From Carnegiea gigantea (Eukaryota; Streptophyta; Magnoliopsida; Caryophyllales; Cactaceae), in the NCBI GenBank assembly GCA_029747015.1, contig JAKOGI010002183.1, positions 51,001 to 115,000 on the forward strand: 64,000 nucleotides of DNA. Reading direction: 5' to 3'. Within the stretch, counting starts at the first letter, position 1; each line of letters begins with the position of its first letter. Shown here piece after piece: positions 1 through 11,344 of this stretch. The notes beneath the pieces are model-generated. The model was not told the DNA's origin and searched no databases. It was given only the letters and a program-made list of their open reading frames with translations. The translations under genes and the position numbers were made by a program.

Positions 1-838
1 TCATAGTAAATATGGTAGGATTGAATGGTGCTTCTAATTTGTATAAAGTTACCAACACATTTTTAAAGGAAATGCACAAACCTACAACTTTAAAGAGAAT
101 ACTGAATTCCTACTTTCAACAAAATCATTTAAATCATGGTGACAATTGAGGAATATAAAATTTGCTTTTCAGGAAGAGGAAGAGGTTTTTTTAAATTTAA
201 GTTTATAATTCTTAAGGTTCTTAAATGAGAATTCATGGGTGAAGGTATGACCTAGTAGATGGTGAAAAACACAATTGGACCTAATGCCTCAATAGCTACC
301 ACTACTATAAATAAACATATTTAAACGTTTAATTTTTAGCACCATGAAAAAAGGTGTTCTAGGCATTTAGCAAGAAAGGGATGTTTATGACCACTCGTCA
401 ACACATCATTTTAAAAGAATTGAAATATACAAGAAAATAATAAATTTTGTGATCACTTTGTTATTGACATAATTTTTTTAATAACCTCTAAATAAGCGTC
501 AAGCACATACTCATGGAGGATCAAATAAGAACATGACAAAGAATACAAAAGTTAAACAAAGTAATAAATAAATTATTGTCTTCGGCTTATGGCTCTTAAG
601 GCCCGCCTCGATACAGCTAGAGTTGCAAAGCAATGGTTCTAGTTTGTTTTCCTCCCAAATGCTCAAAAGATTTAAAGAAAGTAATAAATGAAGATTTGAG
701 GCGTGAAGATCTCACACTTACTTAAAAAATTTAAGGCATGAAGGTCTCACACTTGCTTAAAAGATTTGAGGTTTGATGTTCTCACACCGATAAAATCATT
801 TTAAGACTTGAACGTCTCACACATATTTAAAAATTTGA
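1..838 (+). repeat. LTR-like (U3) segment of Tat-type Gypsy element, copy a
   Basis: The first several hundred bases align by eye, in the same orientation, with 30303-31020. Shared blocks include GGTAGGATTGAATGG near 15, GGAAGAGGAAGAG near 172 and CATGGAGGATCAAATAAGAA near 512. The first 330 bases also match 29700-30063 in inverted orientation. Three copies, one close to a TATA-like box and two close to a Gypsy polyprotein, suggest the U3 part of an LTR. The start lies at or just left of the window edge. It may be the 5' LTR of the plus-strand Tat element whose 3' LTR lies at 30.3 kb, or part of the minus-strand Tat relic. I cannot separate these. Confidence 0.5.
688..838 (+). repeat. Short tandem repeat array inside the LTR-like segment
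   Basis: About four imperfect units of 35-40 bp follow each other, each built around 'GATTTGAGG..TGAAG.TCTCACAC' and separated by TTAAAA-type linkers. The array is not evident in the 30.3 kb copy, so it is local to this copy or lost in the other. Tandem repeats are common in the U3 regions of plant LTRs. Confidence 0.6.
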
Positions 839-1132
839 AAAAAATTTTGGTTTAAAAATACTCTAATAGGATAAAAAAATTGAAGTGGCGCTTGTCAATT
901 TGGCTTGGTTGTGGGGCTAAGTTTAATTATATGTGTCGAACGTTACTTGCACTTCGACAAACAAATTATCCTTTGCTTTTCTGAAATCATGTCCCAACGG
1001 CATGACAAGGATTGCCGTTGGGTCAAATATGAAGGTAGAGGCAAGATTAGGAATGCCGCCTACTCCCAATAGCATGATTTGGCACCCAAGGACAGCTACT
1101 GGGGCATCTACCTGTTGCCAGGCTATCAAAAT

Positions 1133-1142
1133 TATAAAAAGG
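1133..1142 (+). promoter_or_regulatory. TATA-like box
   Basis: TATAAAAAGG is followed by a pyrimidine-rich stretch with TTTCTTCCTCAATTTGCACA and CTCTC runs, as expected around a plant transcription start. It lies downstream of the LTR-like segment in the same orientation and could be the U3/R boundary of that LTR. Its activity is inference. Confidence 0.35.
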
Positions 1143-1922
1143 CTTTCTGCGATCTTTCTTCCTCAATTTGCACACAACCTCTCAATTTTGTCTCTCTAAG
1201 TCGCTATTTTAACTCTTTCAAGATCTTAAAGGTCCTTTTGCTCCAAACACAGAGCTAATTGATACATTGTTGTTTTTTTCAGCAATATTTACTCAATTTC
1301 TAGCATTTTGAGTTGAAATTTCAAATTTCATGCCTATTTGGAGGATTGAGGGTTTGTTTGGCTTGGATTGCGAACCTCCATTTTTGAGAATTTGATGGGC
1401 AAATTTGTGTGCTCAGGATGTTTCTAGAATGTACTGAACTATTAAGAGTGAAACACAGACATATTTTTGCACCCTAGTTGTTTTTGTGAATTTTAGTTTT
1501 GGTATTGCTGAGTTTCGGGCAAAATTTTGTCGTATGGTTTTTGCATGTCATAGGGGGCTTGTACTCCATCTTTCTATTTTACAAACTAATTTTTGATGCT
1601 TTAAGTGTAGAGTATTGCTATTAAACAGTCTCATCACTCCTGTTGTCAAAGTAACCACAAGCTATTAGAGGATGATTATGTGACTAGATCATAGATCCTT
1701 ATTAGCTGGGTCCACACCGCTAACTTGTTATACTTTGAAAATAAGTATCATCACATTTCTGCCATCACCTGGCATGACATGATATGTTATTTTTCCTGCT
1801 GGCTAATGCTCTTTGTTTTGACAATCCTTGAATATTCCCTAAGTCGATTTGATAATCTTGCTTTCTTTTTCCACTTTCAAAATTAGGAGTTTAAAAAAGT
1901 ATGGAAATTTGAAAGAAATTGA

Positions 1923-2535
1923 GTGCCTTTAAGGGAGGCTTCCCAAGTCATCAGGGTAATGGTGATGAGTACTGGCTTTAACCATTTAATTGAAGTCTGT
2001 GGGGCTTGGGGGACAAGTACTTGTTGCCTCCTTAGGGGTTTGATGGAGATGTTTTGGGATACCACTAACTCTTTTCCTATCAGAGAGATGATTATCACCC
2101 CTGAGAGCTTTTGTTTGATGATCGAGGTTCCTTTCTAATATAAGTTATTGAATTACTATCCAGACTTCAAGTTGTAAAGGAAGGAGCATGTTGAGTTGTT
2201 TGGGCCTCTATTTGAGGGCAAGCTCATCATATTTAATGCTTTTCAGCACTCCTTGATAAAGGGCCTCTTGGAGGGACCCTTAGACTGGCTCTCCTATAAC
2301 AAGATCTTTCACCTTTTCATGGCATACCTCTTAGGCTACAACATCTTTGCCAATAAGGGCAACCGGTGCCATTTACACTTGATGGTGACCTAGAGGACAT
2401 AGCGGCAGTGGGCATTACTTATTAGGGTACTATAGGTTTTGGTATCATCCTCAAGTACATGAGGGTAGCTTGTAAACAGTACAGAGAGAACTCCAACATG
2501 ATGACCTTGGGGGTTTTTGGAAGATGCTGAAAGTA
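1923..2535 (+). pseudogene. Plant mobile domain (PMD)-like pseudogene
   Basis: Two open stretches (1923-2138 and 2196-2393) and a continuation in another frame to about 2531 read as the usual order of an aminotransferase-like plant mobile domain. There is a 'GFNHLIEVCGAW' helix, an 'MIITPESFCLMIEVPF' block (the 'E.T.T..D...L.GLP' position of PMDs), then 'MAYLLGYNIFANKGNR', 'LEDIAAVGITY' followed by TAG where a Trp-Gly pair is usual, and 'ILKYMRVACK'. Frames change at about 2140-2190 and 2390, and at least one internal stop is present, so it is dead. PMD proteins occur as host genes (MAIN/MAIL type) and as cargo of Gypsy and Mutator elements. The position behind an LTR-like sequence favours cargo. 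The family call is from motif resemblance only. Confidence 0.5.
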
Positions 2536-4130
2536 AGCTTGCTTGCTTGTTTAGTTTATGCATTTGAGTGCTTTTGCTTGCCATTTTGATTCTTATTTTT
2601 GTTTTATAGCCTTTGTTTTGGAGTGCTTTCCCACGTTCACTCCTAGCACTAAAGGAAAATGACTTTTATGACACTGTGGGCTTAGAGAAATTGCACAAGT
2701 AAGACTTCCGCCCTTAAGGGCATTAATCACATCAGGATGGCCATGAATGGCAAGACGATTAGGGATGTAAGCGCACTTCCTTTTGCTTTGTTGTTTGATG
2801 TCGTTATTTTTGAATTCTTGAAGTTCTTACTTTCTCCTTTGCTTTGTGATCTGGGACTCTGGGTGGATACTGGGGCTGTTCTCACTTACAGTGGTCTGGG
2901 GCTCTCATATATTAAATAGTCCTTATTGAGGGGTCTTTTTGGTATCTTTGGTAGCTTGGTAAGTAAGTGAACTACCAAGTGATCCCCCGCTCAATGGCAC
3001 CTCGAAGGCTAAAGCCTCCATATCCATAGACCATGTTCACATCTTCTTAGGCCTTAGAGCAGATTGTGCTTAAAACCTGGAAGAAGGGGACACTCTTAAG
3101 TCCTTCTAAGAGCACTTAATGCCTTATATTGCTCCAAATGTAAACCCTCAGTTCACTTATTCCTATAAGTCTTACATTCTTTTCACTATTCTCATTTTGT
3201 TAAATGCAATGGTTGGTATGTTGTAGTATTCATAGTGTGTTCTTGTGATAAGTGTTAAGGTGAATACACAGATGCCTTCGGGATGTAGCAATTCTAGAGG
3301 ATTGAGGAGGTTAAGGAAACCGTCATCTATGAGTTGTAGAACATTTTCTTTAGATTTGCATAAGTTAGGCCTTTTTTTTCTCTTATTGTTCTCGCTTTCA
3401 ACCTTAGCACTTTCCTTTTGCTCATTGTTTGGCTTATTGTTTCCTATTTCCTTTGTAGATTCAATTGAGTGGAGAGCATAGCGATGATCTAAGTAGTGGC
3501 TAGATCCAAAGCCATTATTCATTAGATTAGGCAGTTAAGCAGCTGCCATTGGGGGGATAATGTGGTTGAAGTAGAATTAAATTGCCCTAACTTTTTCCTT
3601 TACATATTTCAAGATGTTTTTTGCTAATTCAATGTATGTCACAGGCAACTTCTGGATGCGGTCACTAGGAAGCTTCCCCTACTAGGGGTTATAGCCTCCT
3701 CTACATTCTTCAAGGCAAGGAATGGTGATAGGTCCCACTTCAGATATTGCAAGGGCTTCCCTTGAGACGCCATCATACTTGAGGCTAGTACCTATAGCTT
3801 ATGACGAAAGGCCACAAATTCAAGTCCCTTTGTTAGGCTGGTAGTGTCGACTACCTCCGCCTTGGGGTATAGTACCTTCCCTTAAGGGATGTTCAGTGGA
3901 GAAGGCTCCGTTTCTTGTCCTCCACTGATGCTTAGCTATGGTGCCTACTGGGGTTATGGCACAACTTTTTAGCATGGACTGGGCTAGTTATTATGTCCTT
4001 GTCACTTTAAGATCCCCTGACACTTATGAGCGTTCCCCAGTAGCTTGTGGTTGGGCATGCCTTAGTGCTGTCGATGGACCTTCATTGGTTGTGCTCTAGT
4101 TCCCTCGACTTTCCTCCGCCACCCAGGGAT
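2536..4130. other. Unassigned, probably retroelement-internal DNA
   Basis: No coding region can be supported. Short open stretches occur on both strands (for example 2737-2919 plus, and 3172-3522 minus opposite 3245-3481 plus), but none shows a recognisable domain. The plus strand from the PMD relic onwards may be its decayed C-terminal part. The right limit is set where inverted similarity to 29.1-29.7 kb begins. Confidence 0.3.
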
Positions 4131-4604
4131 TAGATCATAGAAGAGTCTCTTGAGAATCAGGATAAGGATCACCAGGGGAATGCCCCTCTCTTTCATGGAT
4201 GTCTTAATTGGAAATTTTTGTTTGAATAATGTGTGTGTAAGCAATCTCTTATTAGCTTTCATTATTTCGTTTGCTTTTTTTTTTTATAGTGAATGATTTG
4301 AGACTGGGAATCTCCTTATTTGTATGTTTTTTGATTTTTTTTAACACATTACTGAGGTTATGGTTGATGTTGAAGAATTGGTATTAAGTGTTTACAACTA
4401 ATTATTAAGATTATGCTAAATGTTGGAGCATTACTGTTTAATTGTTACATCAAGTGGACCAACAAAAAAGTCTATTTTTCTCAAAAAAATTTCCACAAGA
4501 AAAAAGCTAATGAAAAGAAAGAGAACTTAGAAAAAATGTAGCATTTCAATGGACCTTCTCCACCTAGTTTTTTTTTTGGTTTTGTTTTAAATGTGTGAGT
4601 CTTT

Positions 4605-4815
4605 TGAAAAGTAAAGGGAAGTAGCTATGCGTGAGAGAGGGAAGCTTTGGGGGTTGAATGTCGTGGCCTACTTCTCTCGCCTTCTATTGATGCATTAAGT
4701 ACAATATTTATACAATGACGTTATAACCAAAACCTAGCTTCAGCAGCAAGAGTCCTATTCTAACTCAAATACAATAATAGGAAATAAACTAAATATATTC
4801 ACAATATTCCTAACA
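4605..4815 (-). repeat. 3' LTR of copia-1
   Basis: Matches 9219-9426 almost throughout, including AGCTATGCGTGAGAG, CTTCTATTGATGCAT and ATATTCACAATATTCCTAACA. It starts TG and ends CA on both strands. The plus-strand sequence after it, CTCCCCCTCAAGGT, is the complement of a polypurine tract, which fixes minus orientation. Confidence 0.85.
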
Positions 4816-5202
4816 CTCCCCCTCAAGGTACAACATGAGGATTAATCCTGCCTATCTTGTCCCTTATGCACACGAACTACTTCTTACCCAAAGCTTGAGT
4901 GAATATATCTACAAGCTACTGCTTGGATGTCAAATAGGAGACAACTAAGTCACTAGACTCCATTTTTTCTGAACAAAGTGACAATCGATCTTTGTATATT
5001 TGGTCTGTTCATGAAAAACAGGGTTCTTAGCTATGTGAACTACGACCTAGCTATCACAATATAGACACATAGGTGTATCATGAAACACTCCTAAAGAACC
5101 CAATAAAAATTTAAGGCATATTAACTCACTGGTAGTGGCTGCCATAGATCGATACTCTGCCTCAGCTGAAGAGCGAGAAATAATAGTTTGCTTTTTAGTC
5201 TT

Positions 5203-8200
5203 TCACAATATTGGTGAGCCACCGAGAGTAACTAAATAACCTATGAGAAAGCATTCGGTGAGTGGGCACACACCCCAATCACCATCACAATATGCATGCA
5301 CTTTAAGATTACTATTAGGTCTCAGCAAAATACCATAACCTAGTGCAGTTTTAAGGTAGCGTAATACTTGGCATGCCACATCCATGTGCTCTTCCTTTGG
5401 ATTCTGTATAAACTGGGACAGGATGTAAACCGCAGAACTCAACTCTGTGCATGAGAAGGTAAGGTATACGAGTCGTCCAATTAGACAGCAGTAACGACTA
5501 TATCATCCAAATCCTTCCCAATAGCAAATGTGACCTCATGATTTTCTTCAATAGGAAACTTCATAGGCATGCTTCCTAGACGACCACCCTCACCCACAAT
5601 CTTGAGGGCATATTTTCATTAACAAAGGAAAAGATCAAGTGACCCTCTCGCCACTTTAATGCTCAGAAAATATTTAAGACGCGCAAGATCCTTAATGCAG
5701 AAATAAGAATTAAGGTATTCCTTGAACTCTTTGCAAGCCCGCGGATCATTACCAACAAGTATAATGTCATCTACGTACACCAACAAAGCCAAAAAAGTAG
5801 TGCCTTTTGGTACATGAAGAGGGAATAATTAGCGTAGGACCGGACAAATCCATAATCACACAATCTGGATGATAACTGAGCAAACCATTGAGTGGAGCTT
5901 GATGTAAACCATATAGAGTCTTATGTAGCTTGCAAACTTTGTTTAGTTAAGAGGTAGTAAAACTTGAAGGCAGACGCATGTATGCTTGCCCATGAGGTTG
6001 CCATATAGAAACACATTATTGACATCCATCTGGTGTAATTCCTAGCCTTTTGCCATAGCAACAGTCAAGAATATCCTTAGACTAGCCATCTTAGCCACAT
6101 AAGCAAATGTTTTATTGAAATCAAAGCCTTCCAAATGATGATCACCTCTAACGAGTCTGGCCTTGAACTGCTCAATAGTACTATCAACCATGTACTTTAC
6201 TCTTTAGACACATTTGTAGTCAGTAGGTTTCTTTCTAGGTGGGAGATCTTTAAGTGTCCAGGTTTGATTTTCTTTTAATGCTCAAATCTCCTCTCCCATG
6301 GGCTGTCGCCAGCGTGCGCCTTTGGCCGCCTTATGATAGTACTTGGGCTCAACAATTTTGGTGATGACTACTAGAAAAGCTCTATGACGATTAGAAGAAT
6401 TGATTGTATGTGATATAATTAACTAAGGGATATGGCATACTTGAGGAACCTCGTCAAAGTGAAGCATTTTGGAGTGAGGGGTCTAGTGTGCGAGCTCTAT
6501 GGCAGACATAATCTTCAAGATGGGCAGGAGTTTACGCTATCGAGTAGGCCTCCCTGATGGGCCCGAATTGTTCTCTCTACCTTCTACCTTATGCCGCCTT
6601 GACAACCCAAGCCTAGTCGCTCTTTCGTTGACGTTCTGTTCTAGATCTGTATCAAATTCGGTTGATCCACCTTGGGCCTGATCAACATTGCAAGCTGGCC
6701 CATCTGTTCTGTTGCCACGGCTGGCCCAGTACTTGGCTCAATAAAATTTGGCAATGCCGGGGTAGACTGAAGACTAGCAATATTATTTATCATCCTTGCC
6801 TCATTACAATTAGCACCTGAGCTGAAATACTTACACCCATCATCTATCCTAGCAGATGGTAAAGCTTCTACTGCAGTAAAATTTTCTTGACTTTGAGCAC
6901 CATCGCATGTGAGTGCAAAGGGAAAAATATTTCTGTGAAACACCACATCTCCACTCACAAATATTTCATGTGTTTCCAAATCGTAGAACTTCCATCCTTT
7001 CTTCCCACAGGGATATCACACAAAAATATATTTTTAGCTTCGAGGAGCAAACTTATCCTTTGATCCTAGTTTGTTGTGTGCAAAGCATACACCACCGAAA
7101 ACCTTAATATGTTTATGGTTGGGTGTCACTCCAAAAAGCATCTTATATGGAGTTTTTCTATCAAGAATTTACTCAGGCTTTGGTTAATAAGGTAGGGTAT
7201 GGTTAGAGCACATTCGCCCCAGAATTTTAGAGGTAAGTGGGCCTAAAAGCAAAGTGCTCTAGTTACATGGAGAATGTGCCGATGCTTCTGCTCAACCCTA
7301 CCATTTTATTGAGGGTTGCCTATGTAGCTTATTTGGTGAAGAATGCCCTTTCTAGAATAAAATCGAAGCATTGCACCATATCTAAATTCTATACCATTAT
7401 TGCTATGAACAATTGTCACATTTTTCTCAAATTAGTTCTTCACCATGGTAACAAAACTTTGTAAAATACTAGTCACCTCCCTCTTTTCCCTCATCAAATG
7501 TACCCAAACTGCTCTGCTGGAATCATCAATGATAGTGAGAAAATAGTCTGTACCATAGAATAAGGGAATTCTATGGGAACCACATATGTCATAATGTATA
7601 ATTTCAAATAAATCACTTGCATTACTTTTGCTAACATTAAACTGATTCCTAGTTGGCTTTGCACATAGACATACATCACAAGGATTCTCTTTGTTATTAC
7701 TATAGCTAGTACTTACTCCTAAATCCTTAGGAAGCATAGAAAGAACTTGACTTGATGGGTTCCAAAGGTGACTACGCCATAAAACAAGAAAAGCCACTGC
7801 ATTAGCTTGTACCTTCACAGTTGTTGACTTGTTGAAGTAGTAGATCCCTCCTCATAATTCACCCACTCCAAGCAGGTTCCTTGAGATGTAGTCATATATA
7901 AAACAAATCTCATCAGTGAAAATCATAATGCATCTTAATTATATACATAACTGAGTAATAGACACTAAATTGCAATGGAAGTTTGGAATATACAGAACAT
8001 TGTTCAATTTTATGTTTGGGCCTAAGTCCAAACTTCCTTACAATTTTACTATTCGAAAGACTCCATCAGAAAGCTCTACAGGTACTGGGTCTACGTTTTT
8101 AACTTGGCTAAGACACCCTAGATTTCCCATCATATGCCATGACGCCCTGGTATCAAAGATCCAAATGCCATTACTTGATAATTTTTCGTAACCTTTTCGA

Positions 8201-9209
8201 GTGGGTTTGATGAGACTTAGCCATTTTTGTATTTGTAAAGATGTCAAACCCAGTAGAAATGTATGGCTCCAGTCTGGTGCTACTCGCTGCACCACACTGC
8301 TTGGTGGCTTGGTTTGCCACTACTGCATATGCTTCCTCACGGTTCTGTCCACATCCACAGTTGCTTGCTGTTCTCCCGCTTCTTCCTCCTCTCGCTCGGC
8401 CCTTGCCTCTACCTCAGTTACCCTAGCCAGATGGGTAGCCGATCAACTCATACTATGTACTCTCGTCATGCCCAAACCTCCCACAGTGCTTGCAGCTAGC
8501 CTTCTTAGTCATGTTGGTCGACATTCTATCCCTAGACACAGTAGCAAATGCAGCCACTGACTCACTTTGGTCTTCTCTCCTAAGCATCAAGCTCTTATGG
8601 TTCTCTTCTTTGACCACAATGTTGAAGATACAGTTCGAGGAAGGCCGCGGATCGATCGTCAAAATTTGGCTTCTTATTGATGAATATGCATCATCATTAA
8701 GGCCCATAAGAAATTGATGGCCTTCTCCTGCTCGTATTTTTGAATGATTTTATTTACCACTCCGCATTTACATCCTTCACAAGTATAATATGGGATCTTG
8801 TTGTGATTCTCAAGTTTTACCCATAGATCATTAATCTTGGAGTAAAACTTCACCACACTCAAACCTCTTTGCTTGTAATTTGCTATGCTTGTCTTTAACC
8901 GATGTATTTTCGGGGCATTAACAATTGCATACCGCTTCTTTAGCATATTCAACATATCCTTCATTGTGTCGGTGTAAGCCAGAATGGTGCGAAGTTTAGG
9001 GTCTATCACATCAAGGATCTATGTACATATCATCCTAATTTTCTTTGAGTTTAATTAGAGTCCCATCTATAAATCCAAGTTTGTTTTTGGCCTTCAACGA
9101 TGTTCTCATGGCCTTTTTCCAAAGATTGTAGTTCTTGCTGGTAATGATGACTACAGTGATTAGAATCAATTGGACATGGCTAATGTTCTAGTTGTTCGTT
9201 AATGTCATT
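5203..9209 (-). pseudogene. copia-1 gag-pol polyprotein relic
   Basis: In coding order on the minus strand. Gag begins about 9209 with a 'NYNLWKKAM' and 'AKNKLGFIDGT' signature (UBN2/Retrotran_gag type). A zinc knuckle 'CKHCGRFGHDEST' near 8453-8500 has its last Cys codon replaced by TAG. The protease near 8100-8190 has 'FDTRASWHM' where DTGAS is expected. GAG-pre-integrase and integrase lie at 7432-7818, with 'CDVCLCAKPTRNQF' and 'YFLTIIDDSSRAVWVHLM'. RT around 5500-6300 keeps the YVDD box near 5762-5780. The RNase H end lies at 5203-5442, with 'ILSQFIQNPKEEHMDVACQV' and 'YCDGDWG'. Many frameshifts and stops make it non-functional. Confidence 0.85.
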
Positions 9210-9218
9210 TTGATACCT

Positions 9219-9426
9219 TGAAAAAAGGAAGGCAGCTATGCGTGAGAGCGGGAAGCTTTTGGGACTAAATGTTGTGGCCCACTTCTGTTGCCTTCTATTG
9301 ATGCATCAAGTACAATGTTTATACAATGAGGTTATAACCAAACCCTAGCTTCAACAACAAGAGTCCTATTCTAACTGAAATACAATAATAGAAAATAAAC
9401 CAAATATATTCACAATATTCCTAACA
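9219..9426 (-). repeat. 5' LTR of copia-1 with adjoining primer-binding site
   Basis: Direct repeat of 4605-4815. Immediately left, plus-strand TTTTGATACCT (about 9208-9218) is the complement of AGGTATCAAAA, a decayed form of the TGGTATCA primer site for initiator Met-tRNA common in Copia elements. Confidence 0.8.
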
Positions 9427-9615
9427 TATTTTAAAGGAGGAAAATTCAATCGAGAAAAAATAACATTAAAAAAAGGAAAAGTAAGGGATCAGATGGAATT
9501 TTTTTTAACTCGAATAAGAATTTACAAAATTCGATGCCAATTTGGATTTAGGAAGCTAGTATCTTGAAATATTGCAGCAAGAAGAAAAAAGGAAAGTGAA
9601 TTTGCATTGATTATG

Positions 9616-10863
9616 GGTTAGATTCATTGGCCTTTATATAAGTTTATGGCGTTTTCTACATTGTTTTCTAGCTTTGTAGAACTCCAAACACCTTGAATTT
9701 CCATTCCAATTTCTCATGTCTTTCTCTGATGAGATTTTTCTACCCCAGACAAATCACATTGGGTAGAAGGCTTGAAGAAGATTGTATCTGAAGCTTTCAT
9801 AACCCTGGTTTCTCTTTGGACTTTGGGCTCGTATGTTAACTTCTTGATCATGCTAAACTATTTTGGAGGAAAAATCTTCACATTTTTCTGTTTGAGCGAA
9901 GCGAGCTTTGTCACCTCATGGAGGAATTTGGGGCGACCTAGGATTTCTTCACAGTAAGGGTCAACCCACTAAATCAAGTGCAATGCAGGTGATCATTTGA
10001 AGGGGTTTTAATCATTACTCTTTCATTATGATGGAGAAACCAAGGTGGCGAAGGATGGCCAATTCATTGATCTCTTATGAATTGACAAACGGTTTAAACC
10101 TAAAAGAGTTTTGTGGGAATAGGGTTGCTCATATGGCATATATTTTCTGCTTGATCAGGCATTGTTTATTTATCATCTAAAGAAGTTTAGCCTCCCTAAC
10201 ATGTATTATTTTTCACCTTCTTCAAGTCAAGAACCTTATGCCCATGCACTTGGCGAAGACTATCCTTGTCTTAGACAAGTTTATGAGGTCTTGCAATTGC
10301 ATTCTTAGTCAGGATATTCCGTTGCTATTATACGCTTATAATATCTATTTTTTCTTTTTTTTAAATGAAATTTTAGCACATTTGCCTCTAGGGAAGCTTT
10401 CGCTTTATCACTCTCCCTAAGGGCATATCTAAGTATGTCGCATGCTATATCTAGTTGAAAGCTCTAGAATCCCCATGATGCTTCTCATTAGTTGCCCTTC
10501 TTTATTGAGGGATGAGAGTCTTTCTTTTATCGAGAAGAAATCTAGTGTCTTGCTCCTTAGTGGAAAACTATTGGCTTTTGAATGTTAGGTATGAGGTTTA
10601 AGAAAATGATTCTGATGAGCTTTGATAGCTTTGCTTATGTTTTTCTCACTTGTCTGTGCAGACAGTATAATCAAAGGTAGAGTAACCTTTACTTCCACAA
10701 TGCGGTCCCAATTTCGCCAAACCTGAGCAAGAAGAGTATTTGTTCTTAGTTGATGGATTAAGCTCATTAGGTCTGGGCATTTATGCCCAAAAAACCAGCA
10801 ACTATAATGGTAAGGATTACACTGCATCTTTGAAGAAAGAGTACTTGCATAAGCTCGGCCCAT
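9616..10863 (+). pseudogene. ORF-X relic, antisense to the minus-strand Tat pol
   Basis: An unrecognised plus-strand coding relic, convergent with the Tat polymerase relic to its right. It aligns with the minus strand of 28.2-29.0 kb: TTGTTTTCTAGCTTTGTAGA near 9662 matches TTGTTTCCTAGCTTCGTAGA there, and 'PMHLAKTILVLDKF' (10238-10285) matches 'PMMLAKTVLGLNNI'. Frames are broken. Plant Tat-lineage elements are known to carry an extra antisense ORF between integrase and the 3' LTR (for example maize Grande), and this fits that position. Function unknown. Confidence 0.5.
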
Positions 10864-11344
10864 AGAGTCGACGAATGTTGCGTGTGACTCATTTACTGAC
10901 CCTGAATTTATTATGATTGACTAATGTGTTTTTTTTGTTTGGGGTCTAGTTTCTATTTTTAATAAGCCCTGTAGTTTTTTGGTGTCAAAATAATTATTTT
11001 TTAATTTTATTTATACTCCAGAACTAATGCTTAATTGAATGAATGAAATATATTATTGTACTTCTCGGGTGTTTTTAAGTTTTGTTGTTGGTAAAAGTTT
11101 TTGCTATCCTTGTATTGATTTTATTATATATTTTTTTATTATTGGTAATGTTAGATAGGATGGACCCCAAATGGGGTTAACAAGTCGTGCTTTTTTTGGC
11201 TCATGCATAAGCTCTCAATTTTTGTTCAACGAACTATTTCCATTTTGCCACTGTGCTCTGGCAGCATACATTTTATGGTGCTGGTTTATAGTAATAGCAA
11301 CTTCATGTTGCCTACTAGTTGACTCTTTTTTCTGACTCTTCAAT

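Larger units (their letters stand above)
4605..9426 (-). mobile_element. Ty1/Copia retrotransposon copia-1 (decayed, complete ends)
   Basis: A 4.8 kb element with two LTRs of about 210 bp in direct orientation, a minus-strand gag-pol relic between them, a degenerate initiator-Met-type primer site beside the right LTR and a purine tract beside the left LTR. The LTRs read TGTTAGGAATATT...TTTCA on the minus strand. Flanks TCTTT (4600-4604) and TATTT (9427-9431) look like a 5-bp target duplication with one mismatch. It is inserted in the 3' region of the minus-strand Tat relic. The domain order protease, integrase, RT, RNase H identifies Copia. Confidence 0.85.

Noticed and set aside
3172..3522. 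116-codon minus-strand ORF
   Set aside because: No recognisable domain, the opposite strand is open too, and it sits in decayed retroelement DNA.
8201..8560. 119-codon plus-strand ORF and its overlaps
   Set aside because: Antisense shadow of the copia-1 gag and protease region.
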